From NCBI RefSeq assembly GCF_008107685.1, contig NZ_VIRF01000075.1:1-35534 (forward strand): a DNA stretch of 35,534 bases, read 5' to 3'. Positions 8,522 to 16,770 of the stretch are shown here, in pieces. Below the pieces are notes generated by a model that saw only the letters and a list, made by a program, of their open reading frames with translations, did not search any database and was not told the DNA's origin. This DNA is from Novosphingobium sp. BW1. Lineage in GTDB: Bacteria > Pseudomonadota > Alphaproteobacteria > Sphingomonadales > Sphingomonadaceae. Both the position numbers and the translations under genes were made by a program. The number at the start of each line of letters is the position of its first letter. The first letter of the stretch is position 1.

Positions 8522-9163
8522 ATGACGGAACATCGCACCGCACGGACATTCGCCGCCCGATCAGCGCTTTGCATGGCCTTCAGCCTCGCCGCTTCGGGTC
8601 TGCTCGCCGCCCCTGCCGGGGCCCGCGCCGACATCAGCCAGGTACGCGAGCACGCGGCCTCGGGCCTGCTCGAATGCGTGCCCTTCGCCCGCGAAGTCTC
8701 CGGGATCCGCCTTTCGGGCGATGCCTATACCTGGTGGACGCAGGCCGAGGGGCGTTATGCGCGGGGCCATACGCCGCGCATCGGGGCCGTGATGGCGATC
8801 CGGCCACACGGCAATTCGCGCAACGGCCATGTTGCGATGGTGAGCGAGGTGATCGATTCGCGCACAGTGCTGCTTACCCACGCGAACTGGTCTTACCCCG
8901 GCAAGGTCGAGCGGGACGTTGCTGCACTCGACGTGTCGCCCAACGGCGACTGGAGCGAAGTGCGCATCTGGTACGGCCCCTCGCAGACGCTGGGCGCCTC
9001 GCACTGGCCGGTCGATGGCTTCATCTACAACGCGCGCCCCGAAACGCAGCTAGCGCGCACAAAAGCCGCATCGGCGAATCGGAGCCAAGACACAGAGACG
9101 ATCAGGGCCGCCTCCTCGTCCCGGTCCGATCCGATCGGCACCATCATCGCCGGAGCCTTCTGA
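8522..9163 (+). CDS. Secreted CHAP-domain peptidoglycan amidase/peptidase
   Basis: A 213-residue protein with a signal peptide (basic start, hydrophobic core, cleavage near AGARA at about residue 36) followed by a CHAP domain. The predicted catalytic cysteine is C52 in LLECVPFAR, the histidine is H103 in NGHVAMV, and N122 in THANW is the likely third residue. CHAP enzymes cleave peptidoglycan stem peptides or the amide link to muramic acid, and in some bacteria glutathionylspermidine. The C-terminal 45 residues are Ser/Arg/Ala rich and probably disordered. Divergent from der, with 128 bp between. The Shine-Dalgarno is closer to the ATG than usual and is held in a hairpin; a later start at 8573 would shorten the signal peptide's basic region. 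Confidence 0.85.
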   Translation: MTEHRTARTFAARSALCMAFSLAASGLLAAPAGARADISQVREHAASGLLECVPFAREVSGIRLSGDAYTWWTQAEGRYARGHTPRIGAVMAIRPHGNSRNGHVAMVSEVIDSRTVLLTHANWSYPGKVERDVAALDVSPNGDWSEVRIWYGPSQTLGASHWPVDGFIYNARPETQLARTKAASANRSQDTETIRAASSSRSDPIGTIIAGAF

Positions 9164-9183
9164 GGTCCGGCGATGATGGTGCC
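9137..9183. terminator. Long hairpin spanning the CHAP gene stop codon
   Basis: Arms of 18 nt (9137-9154 and 9166-9183) are perfectly complementary, and the 11-nt loop contains the TGA stop at 9161-9163. The 5' arm encodes the last residues of the protein. It lies between convergent genes and may serve both strands, but there is no U-tract on either side. Confidence 0.5.
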
Positions 9184-9197
9184 TCTCGAATAAGAGA

Positions 9198-9485
9198 TCA
9201 GCCCTTGGCCACCGGTGCGCCATCGCCGAGGTCTTCGTACCAGGCTTCAACCGGGCCTTTCAGCTTGATCGTCAGCGGGTTGCCATGGCGGTCAAGCGAA
9301 CGGCCCGCCTGCACGCGCACCCAGCCTTCGGAAATGCAGTATTCCTCGATGTTGTTACGCACGGTACCCTTGAAGCGGATACCGATGCCACGCTGCAGCT
9401 TCTCCGCATCGAAGTGCGGGCTGCGCGGGTTGATCGCGATGTGATCGGGCGGCACGTCGGGGCCTGCAGTGGTCTCTTCGGTCAT
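9198..9485 (-). CDS. DUF3297 family protein
   Basis: A 95-residue acidic-to-neutral soluble protein with no signal peptide or membrane segment. The phrases PPDHIAINPRSPHFD, RGIGIRFKG and YCISEGWVRV match the DUF3297 family as I recall it, which is common in Proteobacteria and has no established function. I chose the ATG at 9485; the upstream extension to 9554 would overlap the tRNA-Val promoter region and lacks similarity. No clear Shine-Dalgarno is seen. It is convergent with the CHAP gene and divergent from tRNA-Val. Confidence 0.82.
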   Translation of the reverse strand: MTEETTAGPDVPPDHIAINPRSPHFDAEKLQRGIGIRFKGTVRNNIEEYCISEGWVRVQAGRSLDRHGNPLTIKLKGPVEAWYEDLGDGAPVAKG

Positions 9486-9590
9486 GGGGTGCGATTTAGA
9501 GCCCCTTGCGCCCCTGTCAATCAAGCGATGAAAAAGAGGTCTTGCCAAGCCCAATTGGATCGCCTAGTGGCGCCTTCCGCACTTGGTAGC

Positions 9591-9665
9591 GGGCGCGTAG
9601 CTCAGCGGTAGAGCACACCCTTCACACGGGTGGGGTCACAGGTTCAATCCCTGTCGCGCCCACCA
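9591..9665 (+). tRNA. tRNA-Val (anticodon CAC)
   Basis: A complete cloverleaf: acceptor arm GGGCGCG pairs with CGCGCCC (9655-9661), the D arm is GCTC...GAGC, the anticodon stem CACCC/GGGTG encloses loop TTCACAC with anticodon CAC, and the T arm holds GGTTCAATCC. The discriminator is A9662 and CCA is encoded at 9663-9665. It reads GUG valine codons. Confidence 0.95.
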
Positions 9666-9794
9666 TCCCTACCGGATGGTTTCGACTTCGCACCAAGCTG
9701 ACTTTCCCGGCATTGGCAGATTGCGCGACATAAACAGTCGTCCGTGCGCCTTGGTGTATGCTGCCTCCCACCACCACTTTGGTAGAGATACGTC

Positions 9795-9986
9795 ATGTTC
9801 AAGGCTAATGTCGGCGAGCTCGACCGCTGACTTCGCATCGCACTTGGTATCGTTCTGATCGCGCTGGCTTTCGTAGGGCCCAAGACCCCGTGGGGCTGGA
9901 TTGGCGTGATCCCGCTTGTCAGCGGGTTCGTGCGAATCTGTCCGCTCTATACGTTCCTGGGGACTCGCACCTGTCCCAGAGACTGA
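9795..9986 (+). pseudogene. DUF2892 (YgaP-like) membrane protein gene with in-frame TGA
   Basis: The frame from ATG 9795 to TGA 9984-9986 reads as a 63-codon DUF2892 inner-membrane protein: MFKANVGELDR, then a TGA at 9828-9830, then LRIALGIVLIALAF, a PKTPWGWIGVIPL turn, a second helix and the typical ending CPLYTFLGTRTCP. Everything after the stop is well conserved, so the break is recent or is a sequencing error. A CGA-to-TGA transition would explain it. No ATG, GTG or TTG follows closely enough to restore both helices. The family is a two-helix membrane domain, sometimes fused to rhodanese. It lies between tRNA-Val and serS. Confidence 0.75.
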
Positions 9987-10051
9987 CGCCTGCACCATCG
10001 GCAGCGTTCTCCCGCTTGCGCAGGCACGGCTGAGGCGGCATAGCCCGCCCC

Positions 10052-11332
10052 ATGCACGATATCCGTTCGATCCGCGAGAATCCCGCAGCCTTCGACGCCG
10101 GCATGGCGCGTCGCTCGGTGGAGCCGCAGTCCGCCCAGATCCTGGCCCTCGACGAGCAGCGCCGCGCGCTCGCCACCCGCGCCCAGGAAGGCCAGAGCCG
10201 CCGCAACGAGGCCTCCAAGGCCATCGGGAAGGCTATGGGCCAGGGCGACACCGCGACCGCCGAGGCGCTGAAGGCCGAAGTCGCCGCGCTCAAGGAAAGC
10301 CTGCCCGCGCTTGAGGCCGAGGAAAAGGCCCTCACCGCAAGACTCAACGATTTGCTGGCCGCGCTGCCCAACATTCCAATGTCTAATGTTCCCGATGGCG
10401 CGGACGAGACCGAGAACGTCGAGGTCGCCAAGTGGGGTACGCCGGGCGAATACGCCTTCACGCCCAAAGAACACGCGGACATCGGCCCCGCGCTCGGTCT
10501 CGACTTCGAGACCGGCGCCAGGATCTCAGGCGCGCGCTTCACCTTCCTGAAAGGCCAGATGGCGCGCCTGCACCGCGCGCTTGCCCAGTTCATGCTCGAC
10601 ACGCAGACCAGCGCCAACGGCTTCATGGAATGCAACGTGCCGCTTCTGGTTCGCGACGAGACCGTCTACGGCACCGGCCAGCTCCCCAAGTTCTCGGAGG
10701 ACCTGTTCCAGACCACCGACGGGCGCTGGCTCATCCCGACCGCCGAAGTCTCGCTTACCAACGCGGTGCAGGGCGAGATCGTCGACAACGCCGAACTGCC
10801 GCTGCGCATGACGGCGCTCACCCCCTGCTTCCGCTCCGAGGCGGGCGCGGCGGGCCGCGACACGCGCGGCTTCATCCGCCAGCACCAGTTCGAGAAGGTC
10901 GAGCTTGTCACCGTGTGCCGCCCCGAGGAGAGCGAGGCCGAGCACGAAAAGATGGTGGCGGCTGCCGAAGGCATCCTTCAGGCACTGGAACTCCCCTACC
11001 GCAAGGTCCTCTTGTGCACTGGTGACATGGGCGCAACTGCGAAAAAGACCTTCGACCTCGAAGTCTGGCTTCCTGGTCAGGGTGCCTACCGCGAGATCAG
11101 CTCGATCTCGAACTGCGGCGACTTTCAGGCCCGCCGCATGAATGCGCGCTACAAGCCCGAAGGCTCGAAGAAGACCGAGTTCCTGCACACCCTCAACGGC
11201 TCGGGCCTTGCCGTGGGCCGCACCCTCGTCGCCGTGCTGGAGAACTACCAGCAGGAGGATGGCTCGGTGCGCGTGCCTGACGTGCTCAAGCCCTGGATGG
11301 GCGGCCTCGAGGTCATCACCCCGCTCCACTGA
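10052..11332 (+). CDS. serS: Serine--tRNA ligase
   Basis: A 426-residue class II aminoacyl-tRNA synthetase. Residues 1 to about 110 form the coiled-coil tRNA-binding arm (start [17 protein letters not shown], then long Ala/Glu/Lys-rich helices). The catalytic core shows [12 protein letters not shown], motif 2 as [18 protein letters not shown], and motif 3 in [18 protein letters not shown]. It charges tRNA-Ser and, when a selenocysteine system exists, tRNA-Sec. Length and start match the family. No strong Shine-Dalgarno precedes the ATG. surE and the LysM-LytM gene follow on the same strand, an order found elsewhere in Proteobacteria, but a hairpin separates serS from surE. Confidence 0.97.
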   Translation: MHDIRSIRENPAAFDAGMARRSVEPQSAQILALDEQRRALATRAQEGQSRRNEASKAIGKAMGQGDTATAEALKAEVAALKESLPALEAEEKALTARLNDLLAALPNIPMSNVPDGADETENVEVAKWGTPGEYAFTPKEHADIGPALGLDFETGARISGARFTFLKGQMARLHRALAQFMLDTQTSANGFMECNVPLLVRDETVYGTGQLPKFSEDLFQTTDGRWLIPTAEVSLTNAVQGEIVDNAELPLRMTALTPCFRSEAGAAGRDTRGFIRQHQFEKVELVTVCRPEESEAEHEKMVAAAEGILQALELPYRKVLLCTGDMGATAKKTFDLEVWLPGQGAYREISSISNCGDFQARRMNARYKPEGSKKTEFLHTLNGSGLAVGRTLVAVLENYQQEDGSVRVPDVLKPWMGGLEVITPLH

Positions 11333-11339
11333 GACAGGT

Positions 11340-11370
11340 GACGGGGCTCCTGCACCGGGCCCCGTCCTTT
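11340..11370 (+). terminator. Probable intrinsic terminator after serS
   Basis: GACGGGGC (11340-11347) pairs with GCCCCGTC (11359-11366) around an 11-nt loop and is followed by CTTTCCCC. The U-tract is short, so termination may be partial and allow some read-through into surE, whose start is 40 bp further on. Confidence 0.55.
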
Positions 11371-11410
11371 CCCCACCCGACGTATCACCGACTGGCCTTG
11401 CGAGATTTCC

Positions 11411-12175
11411 ATGCGCATCCTTCTCACCAACGACGATGGCATCAACGCCCCCGGACTCTATGTGCTGGAGAAGATCGCCGCCCAGCTTTCGGACGACATC
11501 TGGATCTGCGCGCCGAGCGAGGAGCAGTCGGGGGCGGGCCACTCGCTCACGCTCAACCGGCCCGTGCGCCTGCGCGAACATGCCCCGCGCCGCTTTTCGG
11601 TAACGGGCACGCCCACCGATTCGGTGACGATGGCGCTGCGCAAGGTGCTGCCCGGCAAGCCCGACCTCATCCTTTCGGGCGTCAATCGCGGTGCGAACCT
11701 GGGCGATGACATCACTTATTCGGGCACGGTCTCGGCGGCGATGGAAGGCGCGCTGGCGGGCATTCCCGCAATTGCGCTGAGCCAGCTCATCGCCCGCAAC
11801 GATTCCGGCCACGATGTCAGCTTCTCGGCCGCCGAGGAATGGGGCGCCAAGGTGCTGAAGCCGCTGATGGATGCCGAGTTCGCCCCGCGCACTCTCCTCA
11901 ACGTCAACTTCCCCGCGCTGCCCGGCAAGGACGTGAAAGGCGTACGCGCCGTGCGCCAGGGCTTCCACGATTACGCACGCGGCACGCTTGTCGAATCGGT
12001 CGATCCGCGCGGCTTCCCCTATTTCTGGTTCGGCCTCCAGGGCATCGAGCACACGATCGGTGCCAACACCGACCTTGAAGCCACTTCGGAAGGCTTCGTC
12101 TCGGTCACCCCGCTCCAGCTCGACCTGACGCACGAAGCCTCGCTCGCCGCGCTTGCCCAGCGTTTCGAGGCATGA
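11411..12175 (+). CDS. surE: 5'/3'-nucleotidase SurE
   Basis: A 254-residue protein beginning MRILLTNDDGINAPGL, the SurE signature, with metal ligands D8 and D9, S40 in SEEQSGAGHS and N92 in SGVNRGANLGDD. SurE hydrolyses nucleoside monophosphates with divalent metal in the cytoplasm and is linked to survival in stationary phase. Its stop codon overlaps the start of the LysM-LytM gene (ATGA), which implies translational coupling. In E. coli surE also lies close upstream of nlpD; here no pcm gene intervenes. Confidence 0.96.
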   Translation: MRILLTNDDGINAPGLYVLEKIAAQLSDDIWICAPSEEQSGAGHSLTLNRPVRLREHAPRRFSVTGTPTDSVTMALRKVLPGKPDLILSGVNRGANLGDDITYSGTVSAAMEGALAGIPAIALSQLIARNDSGHDVSFSAAEEWGAKVLKPLMDAEFAPRTLLNVNFPALPGKDVKGVRAVRQGFHDYARGTLVESVDPRGFPYFWFGLQGIEHTIGANTDLEATSEGFVSVTPLQLDLTHEASLAALAQRFEA

Positions 12176-13371
12176 AGCACCTCCCCGGGGCACTTGCCCT
12201 CGCACTGGCCCTGCCCGCTGCCACCGTCGCCGCTGCCGCTTCACAGGAATCCGCGCATGTCGTGGAACCGGGCGAAACTCTCAACGGCATCGCCAACCGC
12301 GCAGGGGTCTCGCCCGACGCGCTGGCGCGCGCCAATGGGCTGAAGCCGCCCTACGTCGTGCGCCTTGGCCAGAGCCTGACCATCCCGCGCAGCGCCCCTG
12401 CCCCCAAGACCGCGCGATCCCGGGAGGCGCGCACCTACACGGTCACCTCGGGTGAGACCCTGAACGGCATCGCCAACCGCACCGGCGTCTCCCCGGCCGA
12501 GCTCGCCTGGACCAACGGCATTGCCGAGCCTTATGTGGTGCGCATCGGGCAGACGCTCACCATTCCCGGCACTCAGGCTCCCAAGGCGCAGCCCGCCCCC
12601 TCCCCAACCACGCAGGCCACCCCTGAATTCAAGGGCGAAACCTACCTCGTGAAGAGCGGCGAGACGCTTAGCGGCATTGCCCAGCGCACCGGCGTCGCGC
12701 GCGTGCTGATCGCCGAGGCCAACGGGCTCGAGCCGCCCTACGTAGTCAAGGTCGGCCAGCGCCTCGCCATTCCGCGCACCCGGCGCCATACCGTCGCCAA
12801 AGGCGACAGCGGCTTTTCCATCGCGCTCGAACACGGCGTGCCCTGGGACGCCATTGCCGTGGCCAGCGGAATAGAACCGGACGCAGCCGTGCGCCCCGGA
12901 CAGGAACTCGTCATTCCTTCGCTCGTCGCCGCCAAGGCCACCCCCGCGCCTGCGCAGACAGCCACGGCGACCAAGCCCGCAGCCCCCGTCACGAACGCCC
13001 GCTTCCTCTGGCCGGTAAAGGGCCCGATCAACAAGGGCTTCAAGACCGGGACCGACTACCACGACGGGCTCGACATCAAGGCCGCGCGCGGCGCGATGGT
13101 ACGCGCTGCTGCGGCAGGAACGGTGCGTTTTGCGGGGCTGGAGAAGGAGCAGTTCGGCAACCTCGTCGTGCTCGACCATGGCGATGGCTGGTTCACCGCA
13201 TACGCCTTCCTCAGCCGCATCACTGTCAAGACCGGCACCAACGTCGCCAAAGGTGAGCGCATCGGGCTGGTCGGCGATACGGGCGAGGCCAAGGGCAACG
13301 AGCTCCATTTCGAGATCCGCCACGATGGCACGCCGGTGAACCCGGTGGACGAATTGCCAAAGGCTCCCTAA
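12172..13371 (+). CDS. LysM-LytM (M23) envelope protein, DipM/NlpD-like, probably catalytically dead
   Basis: A 399-residue exported protein: signal peptide 1-23, four LysM repeats at about 28-72, 87-132, 156-201 and 205-249 (each with a hydrophobic-GQxLxIP end), an Ala/Thr/Pro linker, and a LytM domain at about 278-396. The zinc ligands H297 and D301 (YHDGLD) and H379 (LHFEIR) are present. The two histidines needed for catalysis are replaced: YAHL is YAFL (F346), and the first His of HxH is E377. Four LysM plus a dead LytM matches DipM of Caulobacter, which activates amidases at the septum; NlpD and EnvC act likewise in E. coli. Coupled to surE by a 4-bp overlap. Confidence 0.88.
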   Translation: MKHLPGALALALALPAATVAAAASQESAHVVEPGETLNGIANRAGVSPDALARANGLKPPYVVRLGQSLTIPRSAPAPKTARSREARTYTVTSGETLNGIANRTGVSPAELAWTNGIAEPYVVRIGQTLTIPGTQAPKAQPAPSPTTQATPEFKGETYLVKSGETLSGIAQRTGVARVLIAEANGLEPPYVVKVGQRLAIPRTRRHTVAKGDSGFSIALEHGVPWDAIAVASGIEPDAAVRPGQELVIPSLVAAKATPAPAQTATATKPAAPVTNARFLWPVKGPINKGFKTGTDYHDGLDIKAARGAMVRAAAAGTVRFAGLEKEQFGNLVVLDHGDGWFTAYAFLSRITVKTGTNVAKGERIGLVGDTGEAKGNELHFEIRHDGTPVNPVDELPKAP

Positions 13372-13382
13372 GCCTTGGCCCC

Positions 13383-14447
13383 ATGCTGAAGTCACCGCGC
13401 CCCCGGCGACGTCCCCTTCCCGCCATGTTCAAGCCGCTGCGCCGTGCGCTCGCCGTGCCAGTCTGGGCGGATGTGGCGCTGCGCATCGGCGCTGCGCTCG
13501 CGCTCATTTCGATCGTCGTACTTGTCCACTGGCTCGACCGCGATGGCCTGCGCGACAGTTTCGATGGCGAAGTCAGCTTCCTCGACGTCGTCTATTTCAC
13601 GATGATCTCGATCACCACCACCGGCTTCGGCGACATCGCGCCGGTCAGCGACAAGTCCCGGCTGGTCGAAGCGATCATCGTCACCCCGATCCGTCTGGCC
13701 GTGATCTACATCTTCGTCGGCACGGCCTACAATTTCATCATCAAGCGCAGCTGGGAGAAGTGGCGCATGAAGCGCATCCAGGAACGCCTCGAGGACCATA
13801 TCGTCGTGCTCGGCTACGGCGTCAGCGGCTCCGAAGCGGTGGCCGAGCTGATCGCCCGCGACACCGATCCTTCGTGCATCGTCGTCATCGACCCCTCCTC
13901 TGCGCGCCTCGCGCTTGCCGAACAGGCCGGGTGCAATGTGCTGGAGGGCGATGCCACCCGCGACGAGACGCTGAGCGCGGTGCGTATCAACCGCGCGCGC
14001 ACGGTCCTTGTCTCGGCAGGGCGCGACGACACCACCATCCTCATCATCCTGACCGCGCGCCACATGGCGCCCAAGGTGCCGATCACCGCAGTCGTGCGTG
14101 CGGACGACAACGAGTTGCTCGCCCGCCAGGCAGGCGCGGACAACGTCATCAACCCGGTTCGCTTCACAGGCCTGCTGCTCGCGGGCTCCGCCGAGGGCAA
14201 ACACATCTCGGAGTACCTCTCCGACCTCGCCTCGGTGACGGGCCGGGTCCAGCTTGTCGAGCGCCCCGTCGCCAAAGGCGAGATCGGTAGGCCGCTCGGC
14301 GAGATAACGACCGGCAAGGGCCTTCGCATCTATCGGGGCACCAGGGCCATCGGCTTCTGGCAAGACGAGGCGCACAAGCTCGAGCCCGGCGATGTCATCG
14401 TCGAGATCAGCTCGACCGGCTGGGAAGAGGATGATCCGACGCCCTGA
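13383..14447 (+). CDS. Two-helix potassium channel with RCK/TrkA-N domain
   Basis: A 354-residue protein. Helix M1 spans about 32-50, the pore loop holds TTTGFGD (78-84, a variant of the TVGYGD selectivity filter), and helix M2 spans about 97-119. A cytoplasmic RCK domain follows, with the Rossmann motif GYGVSGSE at 144-151 and a D at the end of the second strand, and then a C-terminal TrkA-C-like region. The layout resembles MthK-type ligand-gated K+ channels; gating by nucleotide or Ca2+ cannot be told from sequence. The start may be ATG 13383 or the internal ATG 13425. It begins 11 bp after the LysM-LytM gene and may share its transcript. Confidence 0.9.
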   Translation: MLKSPRPRRRPLPAMFKPLRRALAVPVWADVALRIGAALALISIVVLVHWLDRDGLRDSFDGEVSFLDVVYFTMISITTTGFGDIAPVSDKSRLVEAIIVTPIRLAVIYIFVGTAYNFIIKRSWEKWRMKRIQERLEDHIVVLGYGVSGSEAVAELIARDTDPSCIVVIDPSSARLALAEQAGCNVLEGDATRDETLSAVRINRARTVLVSAGRDDTTILIILTARHMAPKVPITAVVRADDNELLARQAGADNVINPVRFTGLLLAGSAEGKHISEYLSDLASVTGRVQLVERPVAKGEIGRPLGEITTGKGLRIYRGTRAIGFWQDEAHKLEPGDVIVEISSTGWEEDDPTP

Positions 14448-14462
14448 TAGGCGCAAGCGGCC

Positions 14463-14852
14463 TCAGCCCAGAAGCCAGAACACCACCGCCATAGCTAGGT
14501 AGATCACTGGCCAGAACAGGCAATCGGCCAGGAACTGGGGCGCCTGCGTGCGGTTGCGCGAATTGGTGATCCACACCGCCGGGATCACGAAGGCCAGCGC
14601 GATGCCGCCGGTCTGCATGAAATAGAGCCAGGGCTTGGCCTCCAGCGTTGCCGCGCCGATCCGTGCAAAGGAATGCCCGAACATGGCCGCGGCCAGAAAA
14701 CAGGCGAGCGTGACCCCGACATAGGCCCCCACCCGGCGTGCCGGACGCGGCTGAAAGCGCCTCTCCTGCAACGGAAGTCCATTCCAAAGCAGGCCGATGA
14801 CCATCGCCACGATCGTCGCCAGCACCACCGCCAGCCAGTTTACAGGACCCAT
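14463..14852 (-). CDS. DUF1761 family membrane protein
   Basis: A 129-residue membrane protein with four predicted helices. It starts MGPVNWLAVVLATIVAMVIGL and has LWNGLPLQ shortly after the first helix, a pattern of the DUF1761 family, whose function is unknown. The ATG at 14852 was chosen for the AGGAAAGAG Shine-Dalgarno just upstream and because the first helix begins at once; the frame extends to 15089 but would run into rimO. It is convergent with the K+ channel gene (15 bp between) and divergent from rimO. Confidence 0.8.
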   Translation of the reverse strand: MGPVNWLAVVLATIVAMVIGLLWNGLPLQERRFQPRPARRVGAYVGVTLACFLAAAMFGHSFARIGAATLEAKPWLYFMQTGGIALAFVIPAVWITNSRNRTQAPQFLADCLFWPVIYLAMAVVFWLLG

Positions 14853-14951
14853 CTCTTTCCTCGTTCTTCGGAATTGCCTTGTCCTTGCAGCCTGAGCCTT
14901 GCGAAACAAGGCCTTGGCACCTGCGAACTCCACAGGGAGCGACCAAGCGTT

Positions 14952-14980
14952 CGTTTTGCGTGACTCTGCGACGCAAAGCG
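14952..14980. promoter_or_regulatory. Inverted repeat before rimO
   Basis: CGTTTTGCGT (14952-14961) pairs with ACGCAAAGCG (14971-14980) with one G-T pair around a 9-nt loop. It sits 20 bp before the rimO start, in the divergent region with the DUF1761 gene. It could be an operator or a leader hairpin; nothing else supports a role. Confidence 0.35.
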
Positions 14981-15000
14981 CGTATCGGGCGCCCCATCCC

Positions 15001-16407
15001 ATGGCTATTGAAATTCCCTCTCCGCCCAAGGTCGGCATGGTCAGCCTCGGCTGCCCCAAGGCGCTCGTCGATTCCGAGCGTATCCTCACGCGCCTGCGCG
15101 CCGACGGCTACACGATGAGCCCCGATTATGCGGGTGCCGACGTCGTCCTCGTCAACACCTGCGGCTTTCTCGATTCCGCCAAGGAGGAAAGCCTTGCCGC
15201 GATAGCCGAAGCGATGGCCGAAAACGGCCGCGTCATCGTCACTGGCTGCATGGGCAACGAGGCCGATGCCATCCGCGCGCGCTTTCCCGACGTGCTCGCC
15301 ATCACCGGCGCGCACCAGTACGAGGACGTAGTGGGCGCCGTCCACCAGGCGGCTCCCCCGGAGCTTTCGCCCTACGTCGACCTCATCCCGCAGGCACGCG
15401 GCGGCGAATTCACCGCCGACAGCGCGGACGGTGGCATCAAGCTGACCCCGCGCCACTACGGCTACCTCAAGATTTCCGAGGGCTGTAACCACGCCTGCTC
15501 GTTCTGCATCATCCCGTCGCTGCGCGGCAAGCTCGCCAGCCGGCGGATCGACGCGGTTCTGCGCGAGGCGGAGAAGCTGGTCCAGGCCGGCACGCGCGAA
15601 CTGCTTGTCATCAGCCAGGACACCTCGGCCTACGGCGTCGACGTGCGCCACGAGGAACGCACATGGAAGGACCACGCGGTCCGCACCCACATGACCGACC
15701 TCGCGCGCGAGCTGGGCCAGCTGACCGACGCCAGTGGCCAGCGCCCCTGGGTGCGCCTGCACTACGTCTACCCCTACCCGCATGTCGACCAGGTCATCCC
15801 GCTGATGGCCGAGGGGCTGATCACGCCCTACCTCGACATTCCTTTCCAGCACGCCGCACCCTCGGTGCTGAAATCGATGAAGCGCCCGGCGAACGAGGCC
15901 AAGGTCCTCGACCGCCTGCGCTCCTGGCGCGAGATCTGCCCCGACGTCGCGATCCGCTCCAGCTTCGTGGTCGGCTTCCCCGGCGAGACCGAGGCCGATT
16001 TCGAGTACCTGCTTGACTGGCTTGACGAAGCCCAACTCGACCGTGTCGGCGCGTTCCGCTTCGAACCCGTCGAAGGCGCAGCCGCGAACGACCTCCCGGG
16101 CGCGGTGCCCGAAGAGGTCAAGGAAGAACGTTACGCCCGCATCATGGAGAAGACAGCCGCGATCAGCGCCGCCAAGCTCCAGGCCAAGATCGGCCGCGTG
16201 CTGCCCGTCATTATCGACGAGGTGGGCGCGCCCGACGAGGATGGCGATGTCGGTGCAACCGGCCGTTCGCAGGCCGATGCGCCCGAGATCGACGGCGCCG
16301 TATACCTGCGCGACGTCGCCCCGAATCTCGCTCCGGGCGATATCGTTGCAGTGCACATCGAAGATGCCGACGAGCACGATCTGTTCGGCGCCATCGCCCC
16401 AGCGTAA
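15001..16407 (+). CDS. rimO: Ribosomal protein uS12 methylthiotransferase RimO
   Basis: A 468-residue radical-SAM methylthiotransferase. The N-terminal UPF0004 domain has its three cluster cysteines C18 (SLGCPK), C54 (NTCGF) and C83 (TGCMGNEAD). The radical-SAM motif is C162, C166 and C169 in [11 protein letters not shown]-terminal TRAM domain (about 405-468) ends the protein. RimO adds a methylthio group to the beta carbon of the conserved aspartate of ribosomal protein S12. SLGCPK and the overall order favour RimO over MiaB. The ATG at 15001 gives the normal N-terminus; an in-frame extension to 14899 is not conserved. Confidence 0.96.
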   Translation: MAIEIPSPPKVGMVSLGCPKALVDSERILTRLRADGYTMSPDYAGADVVLVNTCGFLDSAKEESLAAIAEAMAENGRVIVTGCMGNEADAIRARFPDVLAITGAHQYEDVVGAVHQAAPPELSPYVDLIPQARGGEFTADSADGGIKLTPRHYGYLKISEGCNHACSFCIIPSLRGKLASRRIDAVLREAEKLVQAGTRELLVISQDTSAYGVDVRHEERTWKDHAVRTHMTDLARELGQLTDASGQRPWVRLHYVYPYPHVDQVIPLMAEGLITPYLDIPFQHAAPSVLKSMKRPANEAKVLDRLRSWREICPDVAIRSSFVVGFPGETEADFEYLLDWLDEAQLDRVGAFRFEPVEGAAANDLPGAVPEEVKEERYARIMEKTAAISAAKLQAKIGRVLPVIIDEVGAPDEDGDVGATGRSQADAPEIDGAVYLRDVAPNLAPGDIVAVHIEDADEHDLFGAIAPA

Positions 16408-16427
16408 TACTAAAGTTAAACTTGGTA

Positions 16428-16456
16428 GGACTCCGCGCCCGGCGCGGGGTCCTTTT
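16428..16456 (+). terminator. Intrinsic terminator of rimO
   Basis: An 11-bp stem (16428-16438 with 16442-16452, one G-T pair) with a three-base loop is followed by TTTT at 16453-16456. It lies 21 bp after the rimO stop and should end its transcript. Confidence 0.88.
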
Positions 16457-16482
16457 CTGTATCTGCGCGATGCACAATAATA

Positions 16483-16488
16483 TATAAT
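16483..16488 (+). promoter_or_regulatory. Candidate -10 element TATAAT
   Basis: A perfect TATAAT lies in the most AT-rich patch of the window, 27 bp after the rimO terminator. No good -35 is visible at the usual distance. It would start transcription near 16495, at the left edge of the small-RNA candidate. Confidence 0.4.
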
Positions 16489-16494
16489 TTACAG

Positions 16495-16677
16495 CATCTT
16501 ATCAGGTTAATATCGAGAAAAGACGCATTTCATGCATCATTTGATTGCGCAAAACGCAATGTTGCCAGCTTTTTTCGCATTTGCAGCGAAGCCCGCCCCG
16601 GCGCATACAGAATGCGCCTTTCAGGCATCCTCTCCCAAAAAACTTCCATAGGCTGGCCTTCGGGCCGGCCTTTTTTT
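16495..16677 (+). ncRNA. Candidate small noncoding RNA (unidentified)
   Basis: This stretch has no convincing ORF but has the parts of an independent RNA gene: a TATAAT just upstream, three short hairpins (16544-16560, stem ATTGCG/CGCAAT; 16574-16590, stem TTCGC/GCGAA; 16600-16618, stem GGCGCAT/ATGCGCC), an unpaired pyrimidine-rich stretch CATCCTCTCCC at 16626-16636 followed by AAAAAA, and a classic terminator. rimO already has its own terminator, so this second one needs its own transcript. The C/U-rich region could pair with Shine-Dalgarno sequences, as in several alphaproteobacterial sRNAs. I do not recognise it as 6S, SRP, tmRNA or RNase P RNA. The 5' end is a guess. Confidence 0.5.
16650..16677 (+). 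terminator. Intrinsic terminator with TTCG tetraloop
   Basis: AGGCTGGCC (16650-16658), loop TTCG (16659-16662) and GGCCGGCCT (16663-16671) form a stable stem with one G-T pair, followed by a T run to 16677. It is oriented to end a plus-strand transcript that starts after rimO and before the CinA gene. Confidence 0.9.
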
Positions 16678-16770
16678 GCCCTGCGGTCAGAGCTATTTTT
16701 CGCAGCGCGAATCAGGCCCTTGCGCCTGCGGGGTCTGGCCCCCTGCGGCCATTTGGCCTAGCGAGGGGGC

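Noticed and set aside
9828..9830. TGA as a selenocysteine codon in the DUF2892 gene
   Set aside because: The family has no cysteine or redox residue at this position, and no selenocysteine-insertion type hairpin is evident right after it.
10526..12244. Minus-strand open frame of 572 codons
   Set aside because: Antisense to serS and surE, both of which have full family motifs; composition (His, Arg, Gly, Glu mix) is typical of a shadow frame.
14407..16377. Minus-strand open frame of 656 codons
   Set aside because: Covers rimO in antisense; no motif found.
16495..16677. 6S RNA, SRP RNA or tmRNA identity for the small-RNA candidate
   Set aside because: I could not see the long closing stem and central bubble of 6S, the SRP apical loop, or a tRNA-like end of tmRNA.
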